From DASRDU01 sp035560235 (GTDB lineage: Bacteria; Acidobacteriota; Blastocatellia; RBC074): DNA of 64,000 nt. This document shows, piece after piece, positions 52,431-61,793 of the stretch. The notes under the pieces were generated by a model. It made no database searches. It saw only the letters and a list, made by a program, of their open reading frames with translations, and was not told where the DNA came from. How positions within the stretch are numbered: position 1 is the first letter of the stretch; each line of letters starts with the position of its first letter. The stretch spans positions 8,624-72,623 of the forward strand of contig DATMAG010000009.1 of the NCBI GenBank assembly GCA_035560235.1, written 5' to 3'. Made by a program: the position numbers and the translations under genes.

Positions 52431-55061
52431 TTACCTGAACTCAAACCCGACCGTCTTTGTCTGCCACGTTCCGGCTTCGCCTGAAAAGGCAATCTCGATC
52501 ATTTGCCAGCCGCCGCTTTCACCTTTCAGCGTCGCACCGGAAATATTTGCCAGCTTCAGCCCGCCGCGCAGGCGAACGATGCAGCTGCGGCCCGCCAGTC
52601 CTTCGACACGCAATGATAGCCTTTTGTCAGCGGGCGAGGAAAGTTCGAGAACTTTGAGTGAGCTCGTGCGGTCGCCGGGTTGCGCCGCAGTAACGGGAAC
52701 ATCAATTTCAGCGCCTCCTTCAAGCGTGATTTCGATGACGTTCTGTTTCTGCAGCGTCAGACTGAAGGTGTATGGCGCATCGAAGAAATCACTTTCCCGG
52801 CGTTGTGGAACCGGCACAGGCTTTCCATCAATCAGAACCTGTCGAATCCTTGCCAGCGGCGGCAGCGCGGGTCTGAAGACGAAGCCCAGTGGCTGAGCGC
52901 TCTCACGGTGAATCTCATATTTCAGCGTGGCGTAATCGGGCCGGCGCATTTCAATCCGCAGCTTCTCCTTACCGAGGCGAAAGTTGCGCACCGTCACTCT
53001 GTCCCACGAGGCCGGAATCTGAGGCTCGAAACGCAGCAGCCGCAGCAATGTGGCGTCCGCGCTGAGTCCGAGCAGCCCGCGCACAAACGGCGTGATCACC
53101 ATTCCAGACGAAAAGAGCTGATGCGGGACTGATTCATCGAGCGGGCGATAGTAATCGCCCGACAAAATCTCAGGGTGCGCGCCGAGCGCAAAATCAAAGG
53201 TCAGATTAGCGGTCTGTCTGAGATGAGCGAAGGCCGAATGCCGGTGATGATAAGCGTATTCGCCAGTCGCCACGAACCCGGTCAGAAACGGCCACACGCC
53301 GCCGTTATTGTAGGCAATCGGATCATAAGCCGGGCTGTTGTTGCCGATCATGCGCGTGCCCCAGTCCGTACTCAGATGGCCTGACGCCAGCCACGGCAGC
53401 GTCGCGTCCGCTTTCTGCGGATCGAGCAGACCGAACATCATCGGCACGGCAGTCCAGGCCGTGACCTCCATATTCTGCTTTCCGCTTTTCGTCAGCGCGT
53501 AGGCATAGCGGTTCTCCTGCTGATTCCAGTAACGTTCATTGAGCGCCTTCTTTCCCTTGCTGTAACGATCAGCCGCTGTCTTTTCGGTCTGTTCATCGTG
53601 CAGCATCTTCGCCATCCACTCCATCGCCAGCGAAGCCTGCACATTGACTGCGGCCAGGTAAATGTCCTGATGCAGGTCTTCGAGCAGCGAGCCGAGTTCT
53701 GATGCGCCGAGTCCGGCCTTCGAGTTTTCGAGAATGCCGTCGCCGTCGCTGTCGTTATCAAGACAGAACTGATAAGCCTTTTTGAGCGCGGGCCATAACT
53801 CTTCGATGAACTTCCGGTCGCCGCTCTGCAGGTACAGGTTATAAACCGCCGCGATGAAAAACGGTGTCGTGTCGGCGTGAATGAAGGCATACGGGTATTC
53901 ATCGAACCAGCGGATCATCCCGGCTGACTGCGAAATCTCGTGTGTGATCCTGCCGTCGGCGCGCTGAAACTTTGCCAGAAACCTGAACGCGGCTTTGACC
54001 GATTCAAAGTCGCCATAGCCTGTCATTGCATACGAATTGATTGCCGCATCGCCGCCAAAGAACCAGCCGAAACCGGGCCGCGCGCCTTCGCCCGTTGCAC
54101 CCCATCCGGCGACGAGTCCCAGGCCGAGGTCGGGGTTTTCGACCATTCCTTTGTCGAGCGCGACCTTTGCCCATTCAAAGGCCAGATCGAGCTGCCGGTC
54201 GGGCGTTTCAATGCTCATCATCTCTTCGCGCAGACGACGATAGTGGGCGAATGTCTTCTGATACTGCTCAGGAATTGACGCCGCGAGCCTGTTGTAAAGA
54301 TCAATCACTGCCTGACGGCCTTTGTTGTCGCTGGTCGCAACTCCGGCGGCGATGATGAGCGGATAGAAACTCCTGCGTGCCTGCTGCGGATCAACTCTGA
54401 TGTCGAAGCGCAACGCGCCTGCGCCAAGCTGATGCGCGGGCGTGGCGATGCCTCTGGTGGCTGCCGGGCAACCGAAAAAGGCGTTGTACATGCGGCGGCT
54501 CTCGGTGATGACGAATGCTTTCAGGTCATCGCGCCATCCGGCAGCCTGTCCTCCCATTCCGCCGGGCCACATCGGTTTCAGGTCAGGCACAAAGCTCACG
54601 GTCAGCGTGAGCGGACGCGCCGCGTCAACATCGAGCAGGATAAGCGAACCGGCTTCATCAATCGGTGAAAGAAAATGGGCGCGAATGGTGAAGAGCTGAT
54701 TCGTGGCGACGAGCGTGGTCGCTTCGGGACGGGCAATGATGCGCTCGACGCACGCAGCAAAATCAACGGGGTTATCCTGACCTTCAACAGTGATGCTGAT
54801 TCGCGCATCGTGAAAGAGCTTGAACGGAAAGACCCACGATTCAAAGACGCCCGATTCATAACCGAAGAGCGCGGCTTTGCGTCCGACGGCGTCGAAGTAA
54901 ACGTCCGGTCGCACCGTGCGGGTGAGTTCAATCGGATTTGCATTGAGCGCGAATTTATCCGGCAGTCTGACCGGAGGCGCTGACGCAGCAGACTGCGCCG
55001 CTGCGGTGAACCGGCAGAGCAGAAGCAGAGAGAGGCCGAGCAGAAGGATGCGATGATTCAT
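52431..55061 (-). CDS. secreted glycoside hydrolase, debranching-enzyme-like six-hairpin fold
   Basis: 876 residues with a signal peptide (ILLLGLSLLLLCRFTAAAQS). The middle part reads like the (alpha/alpha)6-barrel of amylo-alpha-1,6-glucosidases and related families: FGWFFGGDAAINSYAMTGYG, SGDRKFIEELWPALKKAYQF, NDSDGDGILENSKAG and NNGGVWPFLTG. The Asp of FFGGDAAIN and a later Glu are candidate catalytic residues. N- and C-terminal parts are beta-rich. It probably acts on an alpha-glucan or glycan outside the cytoplasm; the exact linkage is not readable. It is followed by a tightly coupled DUF1992 gene. Confidence 0.85.
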   Translation of the reverse strand: MNHRILLLGLSLLLLCRFTAAAQSAASAPPVRLPDKFALNANPIELTRTVRPDVYFDAVGRKAALFGYESGVFESWVFPFKLFHDARISITVEGQDNPVDFAACVERIIARPEATTLVATNQLFTIRAHFLSPIDEAGSLILLDVDAARPLTLTVSFVPDLKPMWPGGMGGQAAGWRDDLKAFVITESRRMYNAFFGCPAATRGIATPAHQLGAGALRFDIRVDPQQARRSFYPLIIAAGVATSDNKGRQAVIDLYNRLAASIPEQYQKTFAHYRRLREEMMSIETPDRQLDLAFEWAKVALDKGMVENPDLGLGLVAGWGATGEGARPGFGWFFGGDAAINSYAMTGYGDFESVKAAFRFLAKFQRADGRITHEISQSAGMIRWFDEYPYAFIHADTTPFFIAAVYNLYLQSGDRKFIEELWPALKKAYQFCLDNDSDGDGILENSKAGLGASELGSLLEDLHQDIYLAAVNVQASLAMEWMAKMLHDEQTEKTAADRYSKGKKALNERYWNQQENRYAYALTKSGKQNMEVTAWTAVPMMFGLLDPQKADATLPWLASGHLSTDWGTRMIGNNSPAYDPIAYNNGGVWPFLTGFVATGEYAYHHRHSAFAHLRQTANLTFDFALGAHPEILSGDYYRPLDESVPHQLFSSGMVITPFVRGLLGLSADATLLRLLRFEPQIPASWDRVTVRNFRLGKEKLRIEMRRPDYATLKYEIHRESAQPLGFVFRPALPPLARIRQVLIDGKPVPVPQRRESDFFDAPYTFSLTLQKQNVIEITLEGGAEIDVPVTAAQPGDRTSSLKVLELSSPADKRLSLRVEGLAGRSCIVRLRGGLKLANISGATLKGESGGWQMIEIAFSGEAGTWQTKTVGFEFR

Positions 55062-55134
55062 GATCCGGCAAAGCCCCGGCAGAGCGGGGCGTAAGTGATC
55101 AGGAGGTGATGACTGATCAGTGCTGACAATGGTT

Positions 55135-56388
55135 TCAGTCTGCTTGTGAAATCTCAGGCTGCGGCGCCGCCTTTCGCTGCAGGTGCAGATGTCCGTAAGC
55201 GGCGATGATGACCAGCAGGGCTGCGCTCAGATAGAAGAGCCTTGTGATGCCCAGCACTTCGGCGAGCGATCCTGACAGCACCAGCCCGATCAGTTGTGCG
55301 ACCGAGATCAGCGACCAGACGCTGCTGCTGACTCGCCCGACCAGTTCCATCGGCGTTTCCTGCTGAATCAGCGTCTGCGACGGAATCATAATGAATGCCG
55401 CACCGAAGCCGATGCCGAAGTTGGTCAGCGCCGCCATTCCCACATTCCTGAAAGCTGCCATCAGCGCCACTGACAGGCCGATCCCGAGCAGTCCCTCAAC
55501 CACCAGTCGGCTTTTTGAGCGCGTATTGGCAAAGCGGTTGATGAAGAGCGTGCCAAAAATCATGCCGACGCCGATCAGCGTGTTGATGATGCCGAAGACC
55601 GTTTCGCTCGCGTGCAGATAATCTCTGACATAAACGGCAATCAACGGGCCGAAGGAACTGATCGCGAACATGCCTGCCGTGATCGAGATCATCACAAAGG
55701 AGATGCTGGCGTGCGTAAAAATGAATTTCAGACCCGTGCCCATATCCGAGAGGATCGAACTGACGGTGGAGTTTTTCTGCGGGGTCGCCGCAGCCTGCAC
55801 CCGGTTGATGGCAATCGAGGCAATCATGGCTGCCGAAAAGGCGAAGCTGGCGCTGTCAATCGCATAGATCGTTCTTTCGCCGAGCGTGGCAACCATCGTC
55901 GCGGCCAGCGCCGGGCTGATGATGCGGAGGATCTGCATGACCTGCTGCATCAGCCCGTTGGCGGCGAGCAGTCCGTTCGGTGGAACAATCGTTCGCAGCG
56001 TGACCGACTGCGCCGGGATGAAGAAGGCCGAGACGGTGCTGAGCAGAAACAGAATCACGTAGATCGCGCTGAGGCCCGGCGCAAAGATCAGCAGCAGCGC
56101 GAGTCCGGAGCGGATCAGATCGCTCGTGATCATCGTCCGCTTCAGGCTCCAGCGATCGACAAAGACTCCCGCCACCGGGCCGACGAAGGCAAACGGGATC
56201 ATAAACGAGATGCTGATCATCGTGACCTGCGCCGGAGTGCCGTGAAAGCGGTACGTCGCCACCGTCAGCAGCGCAAAGATCGCCAGAAAATCTCCGAACA
56301 GGCTGACGATCTGTCCGAACCACAGGCGGCGAAACGCAGTCAGACCCATCACCTCACGAAACGACATTTGTTGTGCAGGAGCATCCAT
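55135..56388 (-). CDS. MFS transporter, EntS-like family
   Basis: 417 residues with about 12 helices. The N-terminus FREVMGLTAFRRLWFGQIVSLFGDF and the loop VFVDRWSLKRTMITSD (motif A) are typical of the MFS_3/EntS-type exporters. A central cytoplasmic loop (SAAMIASIAINRVQAAATPQ) separates two halves. AAAAGGAT precedes ATG 56388. Substrate unknown; relatives export siderophores, drugs or macrolides. Confidence 0.88.
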   Translation of the reverse strand: MDAPAQQMSFREVMGLTAFRRLWFGQIVSLFGDFLAIFALLTVATYRFHGTPAQVTMISISFMIPFAFVGPVAGVFVDRWSLKRTMITSDLIRSGLALLLIFAPGLSAIYVILFLLSTVSAFFIPAQSVTLRTIVPPNGLLAANGLMQQVMQILRIISPALAATMVATLGERTIYAIDSASFAFSAAMIASIAINRVQAAATPQKNSTVSSILSDMGTGLKFIFTHASISFVMISITAGMFAISSFGPLIAVYVRDYLHASETVFGIINTLIGVGMIFGTLFINRFANTRSKSRLVVEGLLGIGLSVALMAAFRNVGMAALTNFGIGFGAAFIMIPSQTLIQQETPMELVGRVSSSVWSLISVAQLIGLVLSGSLAEVLGITRLFYLSAALLVIIAAYGHLHLQRKAAPQPEISQAD

Positions 56389-56556
56389 ATCCTTTTCCCT
56401 GAAAAGTTGTCAGATCACATACGAGGATTCTCAATTCCAGGTTCTCAAGCGCCTGTGCGGTGCAGCTTCATTGCGGGCATCGTTCTCAAAGAGTGAGGAG
56501 ACTCGGGAATCAGCAGTTCCGGAACTGAATCAGTCGAAGCCGTAAGCTCTGACCAC

Positions 56557-56604
56557 AAAAAAGCCTGTCCGGTTTTACCGGGTTTTCCCGGAAAAGGACA
56601 AGCC
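56557..56604 (-). terminator. intrinsic terminator of the kinase gene at 56740
   Basis: On the minus strand an outer stem GCTTGTCC/GGACAGGC encloses an inner stem CCGGG-aaaa-CCCGG, and a run of six T follows at once (the A-run at 56557-56562). It is the clearest intrinsic terminator in the window, about 135 bases after the kinase stop. Confidence 0.75.
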
Positions 56605-56712
56605 AGTGAAAAGCAAAATGTAAGTGGCGGCAATAATAATCCCAAACTGACCGGCTGAGAAGTCCCTGGACACGCCTGGGAGACTCTCGAATATGGCTGG
56701 CGATGGAGGGTA

Positions 56713-56734
56713 CGGCAGACTGTCCGGTCTGCCG
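56713..56734. repeat. 8-bp hairpin after the kinase stop codon
   Basis: CGGCAGAC (56713-56720) and GTCTGCCG (56727-56734) pair exactly around TGTCCG. No T-run follows on either strand. Confidence 0.65.
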
Positions 56735-56739
56735 AAATT

Positions 56740-58248
56740 TTATGGCCGACCTCGTTTCCTGCGAATGATGGCATCGGTCACACCGACACCGACTTCAGCC
56801 GCTTTCTCCCACCATTTTCTCTTCTGCTCCTGTTTCTGAGCCTGCTGCGGAGTCGGCGTGGGCGAAGGCTGACGCTGCGCCGGTCTGGCAGTCTGGCGTG
56901 ACTGCGTGCTGCTGGCGGTTTGCGACCGCGAAGCTCTGGCGCGAGTGGCCGGGGTCGGCTTTGAGGCGGGCGCTGGTTTTTCCTCTTCCAGCGCTGGATT
57001 TTCGAGCGGGCGCACTTCTGTTTCCTGCGAGACCGGAGTGATGGCGGGAGCAGCCGGCTGCACCTGAGGCGTCGGCACTGTCACCATCTGAGAAGCCGCA
57101 GGCTGCGGTTCAGCTTTTCTGTCCGTAACCGGCTGACTGCTGCCGCCGCGCAACGCTGCAAGGCCGATGACGAGCGCCAGCATTGCGGCTGCGGCGCTGC
57201 CGTAATGCTTCCAGTTCAGCCGCCCGAAACGCGCTGTGAACTGCTCGCGCGCCGTGAGCAGAAATGACGGCAGCCTGAACGTATACGTGCCAGTGTCTGA
57301 ACCGAAGCCTGAAGGCTGATCAAACGGCATCCGGGTTTCGCTGATCGGTTCATCATTGAAGAAATGCAGATCAGACGCGGCGGCCTGACGGGTGGCCTTG
57401 ATGGGCGCTTCTGCCGGTTCGACCCTGAGCGCGGCAGCGGGGACGGCTGAAATCAGCGCAGCGCGAAACTCCGTGGCCGACTGAAAGCGCGCTGCCGGGT
57501 CTTTGGCCAGGGCGCGCATAATGGCGAGTTCGACGGCGAGGGGGATTTCGCCTTTGAATTCACGCGGCGGCGGCGGGTCGTCCTCGACCTGGGCGCGCAT
57601 CAGTTCGTAATCGCTGTCGGACTGAAAAGGCACGCGACCGGTGAGCATTTCGTAAAGCAGAATGCCGAGCGAATAGAGATCCGAGCGCGCATCTGTTTCC
57701 AGCCCGCGCGTTTGTTCGGGCGACATGTATTCGAGCGTGCCGATCAGCCGGCCCGTTTTCGTCTGTCTCGCGGTGCCCAGAACGCGCGCGATGCCGAAAT
57801 CCATCACCTTCACCTCATCGCTTTCGGTGAGCATCAGGTTGGCGGGCTTGATGTCGCGGTGAATGACGCCCAGGGCGTGCGCGTGTGCAATGCCTCCGAG
57901 CGCCTGGCAGAAGAGCCTGACTGCGCGTTCGGTTTCAATCGCGCCGCTCTGCCGGATGATCGCTTCGAGCGTCCTGCCGCGCACGAATTCCATGACCATA
58001 AAGTAATCGTTGCCGTGCCGCAGGAAGTTATAAAGCGTGGCGATGTGCGAGTGATTGAGTCTGGCCAGGGTAACGGCTTCGCTGCGAAAGCGCGCGACGA
58101 GTTCCGGCTGGCACGCCAGTTCGGGCCTGAGGGCCTTGATGGCGACTTCGCGTTCAAGCATCAGGTCACGGCCCCTGTAAACCGCGCCCATTCCGCCCTC
58201 GCCGACCTTCTGTTCGATCCTGTATGTGCCGATGGTCTGCCCGATCAT
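56740..58248 (-). CDS. membrane-anchored Ser/Thr protein kinase
   Basis: 502 residues. Kinase domain 9-270: GEGGMGAVYRG, VAIKAL with Lys38, VIHRDIKPANLML, DFGIARV and GTLEYMSPEQ, so it should be active. Residues from about 350 include a hydrophobic helix (SAAAAMLALVIGLAALRGG). The extracytoplasmic tail is low-complexity, rich in Pro, Ala, Thr, Ser and Gln, then Lys/Arg near the end (KQEQKRKWWEKAAEV). A GAGGTGG ribosome site precedes ATG 58248. It has no recognisable sensor domain. It is divergent from the helical protein at 58586. Confidence 0.93.
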   Translation of the reverse strand: MIGQTIGTYRIEQKVGEGGMGAVYRGRDLMLEREVAIKALRPELACQPELVARFRSEAVTLARLNHSHIATLYNFLRHGNDYFMVMEFVRGRTLEAIIRQSGAIETERAVRLFCQALGGIAHAHALGVIHRDIKPANLMLTESDEVKVMDFGIARVLGTARQTKTGRLIGTLEYMSPEQTRGLETDARSDLYSLGILLYEMLTGRVPFQSDSDYELMRAQVEDDPPPPREFKGEIPLAVELAIMRALAKDPAARFQSATEFRAALISAVPAAALRVEPAEAPIKATRQAAASDLHFFNDEPISETRMPFDQPSGFGSDTGTYTFRLPSFLLTAREQFTARFGRLNWKHYGSAAAAMLALVIGLAALRGGSSQPVTDRKAEPQPAASQMVTVPTPQVQPAAPAITPVSQETEVRPLENPALEEEKPAPASKPTPATRARASRSQTASSTQSRQTARPAQRQPSPTPTPQQAQKQEQKRKWWEKAAEVGVGVTDAIIRRKRGRP

Positions 58249-58585
58249 GCTGCCACCTCGCTGCTGATGTGTTTGAGTTGCTGACTGCCTTCATCTGCAC
58301 ATGTGCAGCCGCGTGGCAAATCGGCTCACGGCCTGAACATTTTTTTTCCGGAGCAGACAACTCCGGCCTGGAACCGGATATCCGGCTGATTAATGGGCTT
58401 CCGGTCAGACGGAAGTAATTTCTTGTATTTGATCTCTGAGTTCGCCTATACTTCGCGCGGCCTTCCGAACCGTTCCCGCGCCCCTTCACCAACCCATGTG
58501 CACAACCAGTGAACTTCATCCGGGAAGCGGCGGATACGTCCGTCACGGTGCATCCTGAAGAGTCGTTTGCGGCGACTGAATTCCT
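58249..58585. other. 337-base divergent intergenic region with promoter
   Basis: Between the divergent kinase and helical-protein genes. TTGTAT (58423-58428) and TATACT (58447-58452), 18 bases apart, form a plausible rightward promoter. A small hairpin (CCGGAG/CTCCGG near 58349) follows a run of eight T, and a CCGGATATCCGG palindrome lies near 58375. No gene is supported. Confidence 0.5.
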
Positions 58586-59986
58586 ATGTCAGTTACTACC
58601 TCACGCAGCCTGATTGCGGGAACCACGGGGTCTCTGATCGAGGCGGCCAATCCGCTCCAGCCCTGGCTGGATGTGCTGGAAGCGCGAAACAAGGCCGGGG
58701 CGCTGCTCGAACTGGAGATGTGGATCAAGTGCTTCGACCGCTTCTTCCGCGTCCGGAATCATCCGCTCTCAGAGCAGGAACTGCGCGAAGTCGTGCGCCG
58801 CGATTTTGCCGAGGAACTCAGAATCGTGCGCAGTGTGGGGCTGCGGATGAGCCATCTGTGCAGTGAGATTCTCACGGTCGAACGCACCGAATCGGTCAGC
58901 TTCGGCAAGTACATCGAATCGCAGCTGATGCGTGATGACAGCATGGCGAGCTTTGCCGAGATTCTGATCGGCCAGTTGTCGCCCGAGGATTCACTGACGC
59001 TGCTGATCGAATCGCTGGCCGACATGCGCGCGATCATTGACGGGCTGGTGCAACTGCCCTCGGTCAGCTTCCAGGTCTTCACGAGCGTCGGCAAGCTCAT
59101 CAACCGCGAAATCAAGCGCTGCCGCTTCATCGAACCGCTGCTCCAGCACAAGTTCAAGCCGCATTATGACCGGATCGAGAATTCCGGCATCACCGGAATC
59201 ATCAAGGGCATCAGCAGCCCTGTGCTGCGCCAGGATGTGGCGACAGTCTTTCTCGAAGCCTTCCGGCTGCTGCGCTATCTGCGCTTCATCGAAAAGGATC
59301 TGCAGGAAGATCGCCCGCTCAAGAAATCACTGCTGATCTTTGCGCTAATCAATTCAGAGGCCCGGATGCTGCTTGAATTCATTGACCGCAGGCTGCTGCC
59401 CTCGACCGAACTGAGCGAGGAGACGCGCGACTCGATTGACTGCGCGGCTTACGCGATGAGCATGGAGTTCAACAAGGTCTTCAGTCACGAACTCGTCGGC
59501 TTCGTTCACCTGCGCCAGGCGCCGCCGATTTACGCCCGCGTCGAGAATTCACACGGCCTGTTGCGCAACTGCCTGCAGCAGACAATCGTCAGCATCGCCA
59601 CAGCCTTCGAGCCTGATTTCAATCCGACGACGCTCTTCGATACCTTCCAGACCCGCTTCGAACAGTCGGCAAGGTTACGTGAGGACATCTGGAAGGTGAT
59701 CTGCTACCTGCGCCATTACGAAACGCGCGCCGACAAGAACCACATCTCGCCGCTCGTCGAAGTCCTCGCTGCTTTCCGCGACGGTGCGCTGCGATACCTG
59801 ATGTACAAGGACTGGGAGCAGTACGAACAGTTCCACGAGGAGATCATCATCTCGCGCAGCAACGAGGAACTCGCCCAGGTGCTGCACCGCTTTGCGACCT
59901 ATCTGGAAACCCTGCTCGGCCAGGTCAACCTCCGCGCCGTGCTGGCCAACCATCCGTTCGATTATCCGAAGGTGAGGATCGAGTAA
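58586..59986 (+). CDS. hypothetical all-helical protein
   Basis: Not recognised. 466 residues, no signal peptide, no membrane helix and no nucleotide-binding motif. It is predicted to be almost wholly helical with amphipathic segments (LLELEMWIKCFDRFFRVRNH, FLEAFRLLRYLRFIEKDL, EQYEQFHEEIIISRSNEEL). Two matching regions (about 25-60 and 300-360) show a similar pattern but no obvious tandem repeat. ATG 58586 lacks a clear ribosome site. Codon use resembles its neighbours, so it is native. Its gene is divergent from a Ser/Thr kinase gene, which may suggest shared regulation. Confidence 0.8.
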   Translation: MSVTTSRSLIAGTTGSLIEAANPLQPWLDVLEARNKAGALLELEMWIKCFDRFFRVRNHPLSEQELREVVRRDFAEELRIVRSVGLRMSHLCSEILTVERTESVSFGKYIESQLMRDDSMASFAEILIGQLSPEDSLTLLIESLADMRAIIDGLVQLPSVSFQVFTSVGKLINREIKRCRFIEPLLQHKFKPHYDRIENSGITGIIKGISSPVLRQDVATVFLEAFRLLRYLRFIEKDLQEDRPLKKSLLIFALINSEARMLLEFIDRRLLPSTELSEETRDSIDCAAYAMSMEFNKVFSHELVGFVHLRQAPPIYARVENSHGLLRNCLQQTIVSIATAFEPDFNPTTLFDTFQTRFEQSARLREDIWKVICYLRHYETRADKNHISPLVEVLAAFRDGALRYLMYKDWEQYEQFHEEIIISRSNEELAQVLHRFATYLETLLGQVNLRAVLANHPFDYPKVRIE

Positions 59987-60011
59987 GGACGCCGCGAACA
60001 TCCGGGTTTTC

Positions 60012-60032
60012 ACTGGTTCAGCCTGAACCGGT
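60012..60032. repeat. 9-bp hairpin downstream of the helical protein gene
   Basis: ACTGGTTCA (60012-60020) pairs with TGAACCGGT (60024-60032) around GCC, with one G-U pair. A second weaker hairpin (AGGTGA/TCACCT) follows. They may end the upstream transcript. Confidence 0.5.
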
Positions 60033-60121
60033 GCAGGTGACCTGAAAGGTTTCACCTGGATGACCCCCTGCCGCGACAGTCTGCACTTCCGTTCGGTGGC
60101 TGAATGGTCATTGGCCGGAAT

Positions 60122-60151
60122 TTGACAAGCCTGTTCAGGCTTCAATACACT
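60122..60151 (+). promoter_or_regulatory. cysS promoter with internal palindrome
   Basis: TTGACA (60122-60127) and TACACT (60146-60151) are 18 bases apart. The spacer is almost filled by the perfect palindrome AAGCCTGTTCAGGCTT (60127-60142; 7-base arms, 2-base centre). A palindrome placed between the two hexamers is where a repressor or a DNA-distorting activator would bind; that is inference. Confidence 0.6.
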
Positions 60152-60206
60152 GCCTGCCTGTTTATTAACGGGCTTGCCCCAAACCATAACCATCGGGTCG
60201 TTTTCA

Positions 60207-61607
60207 ATGTTCAGGCTCTACAACACACTCACCGGCGCAGTCGAGGACTTTCACCCGCTTGAGGACAAGCTTGTCCGCATGTATGTCTGCGGCCCGACCG
60301 TGCATGACTTCGCGCACATCGGGAACTTCAGAACCTTTCTCTTTACCGATCTGCTGCGGCGGTATCTGAAGTATCAGGGCTATCAGGTGCATCACGTCAT
60401 GAACATCACGGACGTGGATGACAAGATCATCAAAAAGGCGACCGAGGCGGGCAAATCGCTGCGCGAATACACTGACATTTACGCACAGTACTTTCTTGAA
60501 GATTTCGACGCGCTCGGGGCTGAGCGGCCCGAAGAGATTCTGCGGGCGACCGATCACATTCCTGAGATGATCGAACTCGTCAGGCGGCTTGAGGCCAGCG
60601 GACATACTTACGAATCGGAAGGCTCGACCTACTTCCGGATTGCGACCTTTGATAATTACGGGCGGCTTTCGAAGATGAACTTCGAGGGCAACATTGCCGG
60701 AGCGAGCGAGCGCGTGGATGCCGATGAATACGAAAAGGCCGACGCGCGCGATTTTGTGCTCTGGAAGGCGGCAAAACCCGGCGAGCCGTTCTGGGAAACG
60801 GAACTCGGGCCGGGCCGTCCGGGCTGGCATCTCGAATGCTCGGCGATGTCCATGAAGGCGCTCGGTGAAACCTTCGACATTCACGCGGGCGGCGTTGATC
60901 TGGTCTTTCCGCATCACGAAAACGAGATTGCGCAGTCCGAAGGCGCGACGGGCAGGCCGTTCGTGCGGTACTGGGTGCATGCCGAGTTTCTGATGGTCGA
61001 AGGGCAGAAGATGTCCAAGCGGCTGGGGAATTACTATACCTTCCGCGATCTGGTGAAGATGGGGCACACGCCGCGCGCGATTCGGTATCTGCTGCTTTCG
61101 GCGCCGCATCACAAACAGCTCAACTTCACGCTCGAAGGTCTGCGCGGGGCTGAAAGCACTGTTGAGCGGCTTAACGATTTCAGAAAGCGCCTCACCGAAA
61201 TCAGGACTGAAGGTGAAGCTGCGCCGGCCATCAGTGAACTGATCGAACGCTCGCGGCAGCGGTTTGAAGCGGCGCTCGATGACGACCTGAACACTGCTGA
61301 AGCGCTGGCCGCGATTCACGATTTTGTGCGCGAAACCAACACGGCGATGAATGCCGGACAGGTCACTGCTGCTGCTGCAGAGCGACTGCTTGAACTCGTC
61401 GAACGCTTCGATTCAGTCTTCGGCATCTTCGGCGAGGTGAAGCAGGAGATGCTCGATTCCGAGATTCAGGCGCTGATTGATGAGCGGCAGGCGGCGCGGA
61501 AGGCCAGAAACTTTGCCCGGGCCGATGAAATCCGCCAGCACCTGACTGAGCGCGGCATTCTGCTCGAAGACACAAAGGAAGGCGTGCGCTGGCGCAGAAA
61601 GCAGTAA
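60207..61607 (+). CDS. cysS: cysteinyl-tRNA synthetase
   Basis: 466 residues from ATG 60207; a start at 60174 is open but gives an atypical N-terminus. Class I synthetase with Cys28 in MYVCGPTVHD and the HIGN motif at 37-40. Other zinc ligands are in WHLECSAMS and FPHHENEIAQSE, and the KMSKS-type motif is KMSKRLGNY. The C-terminal anticodon-binding domain is complete. It charges tRNA-Cys. A promoter with an internal palindrome lies about 55 bases upstream. Confidence 0.96.
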   Translation: MFRLYNTLTGAVEDFHPLEDKLVRMYVCGPTVHDFAHIGNFRTFLFTDLLRRYLKYQGYQVHHVMNITDVDDKIIKKATEAGKSLREYTDIYAQYFLEDFDALGAERPEEILRATDHIPEMIELVRRLEASGHTYESEGSTYFRIATFDNYGRLSKMNFEGNIAGASERVDADEYEKADARDFVLWKAAKPGEPFWETELGPGRPGWHLECSAMSMKALGETFDIHAGGVDLVFPHHENEIAQSEGATGRPFVRYWVHAEFLMVEGQKMSKRLGNYYTFRDLVKMGHTPRAIRYLLLSAPHHKQLNFTLEGLRGAESTVERLNDFRKRLTEIRTEGEAAPAISELIERSRQRFEAALDDDLNTAEALAAIHDFVRETNTAMNAGQVTAAAAERLLELVERFDSVFGIFGEVKQEMLDSEIQALIDERQAARKARNFARADEIRQHLTERGILLEDTKEGVRWRRKQ

Positions 61608-61793
61608 TCACCAGTGAAAGCCTCACGGACAGAGCCAGGCGACTCAAGCGCCCCGAATTGCCGGACACTCAAATACTGACCAGACTGTTTTTTACGGATT
61701 CGCAACTGACTTCTGCCACTGACAAGGTTTTGATTTCTTCAGCCGCATTGCTGATATCGGCTCAGCCTCAGGGTTCCCGGGAGTATTGACGCC

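Larger units (their letters stand above)
56389..56739. other. 351-base gap between the MFS gene and the kinase gene
   Basis: Holds a short perfect hairpin just after the kinase stop (56713-56734, CGGCAGAC/GTCTGCCG), an intrinsic terminator at 56557-56604, and the upstream region of the MFS gene. No gene is supported. Confidence 0.7.

Noticed and set aside
60204..61319. Open minus-strand frame of 371 codons
   Set aside because: Antisense to cysS, which is beyond doubt.
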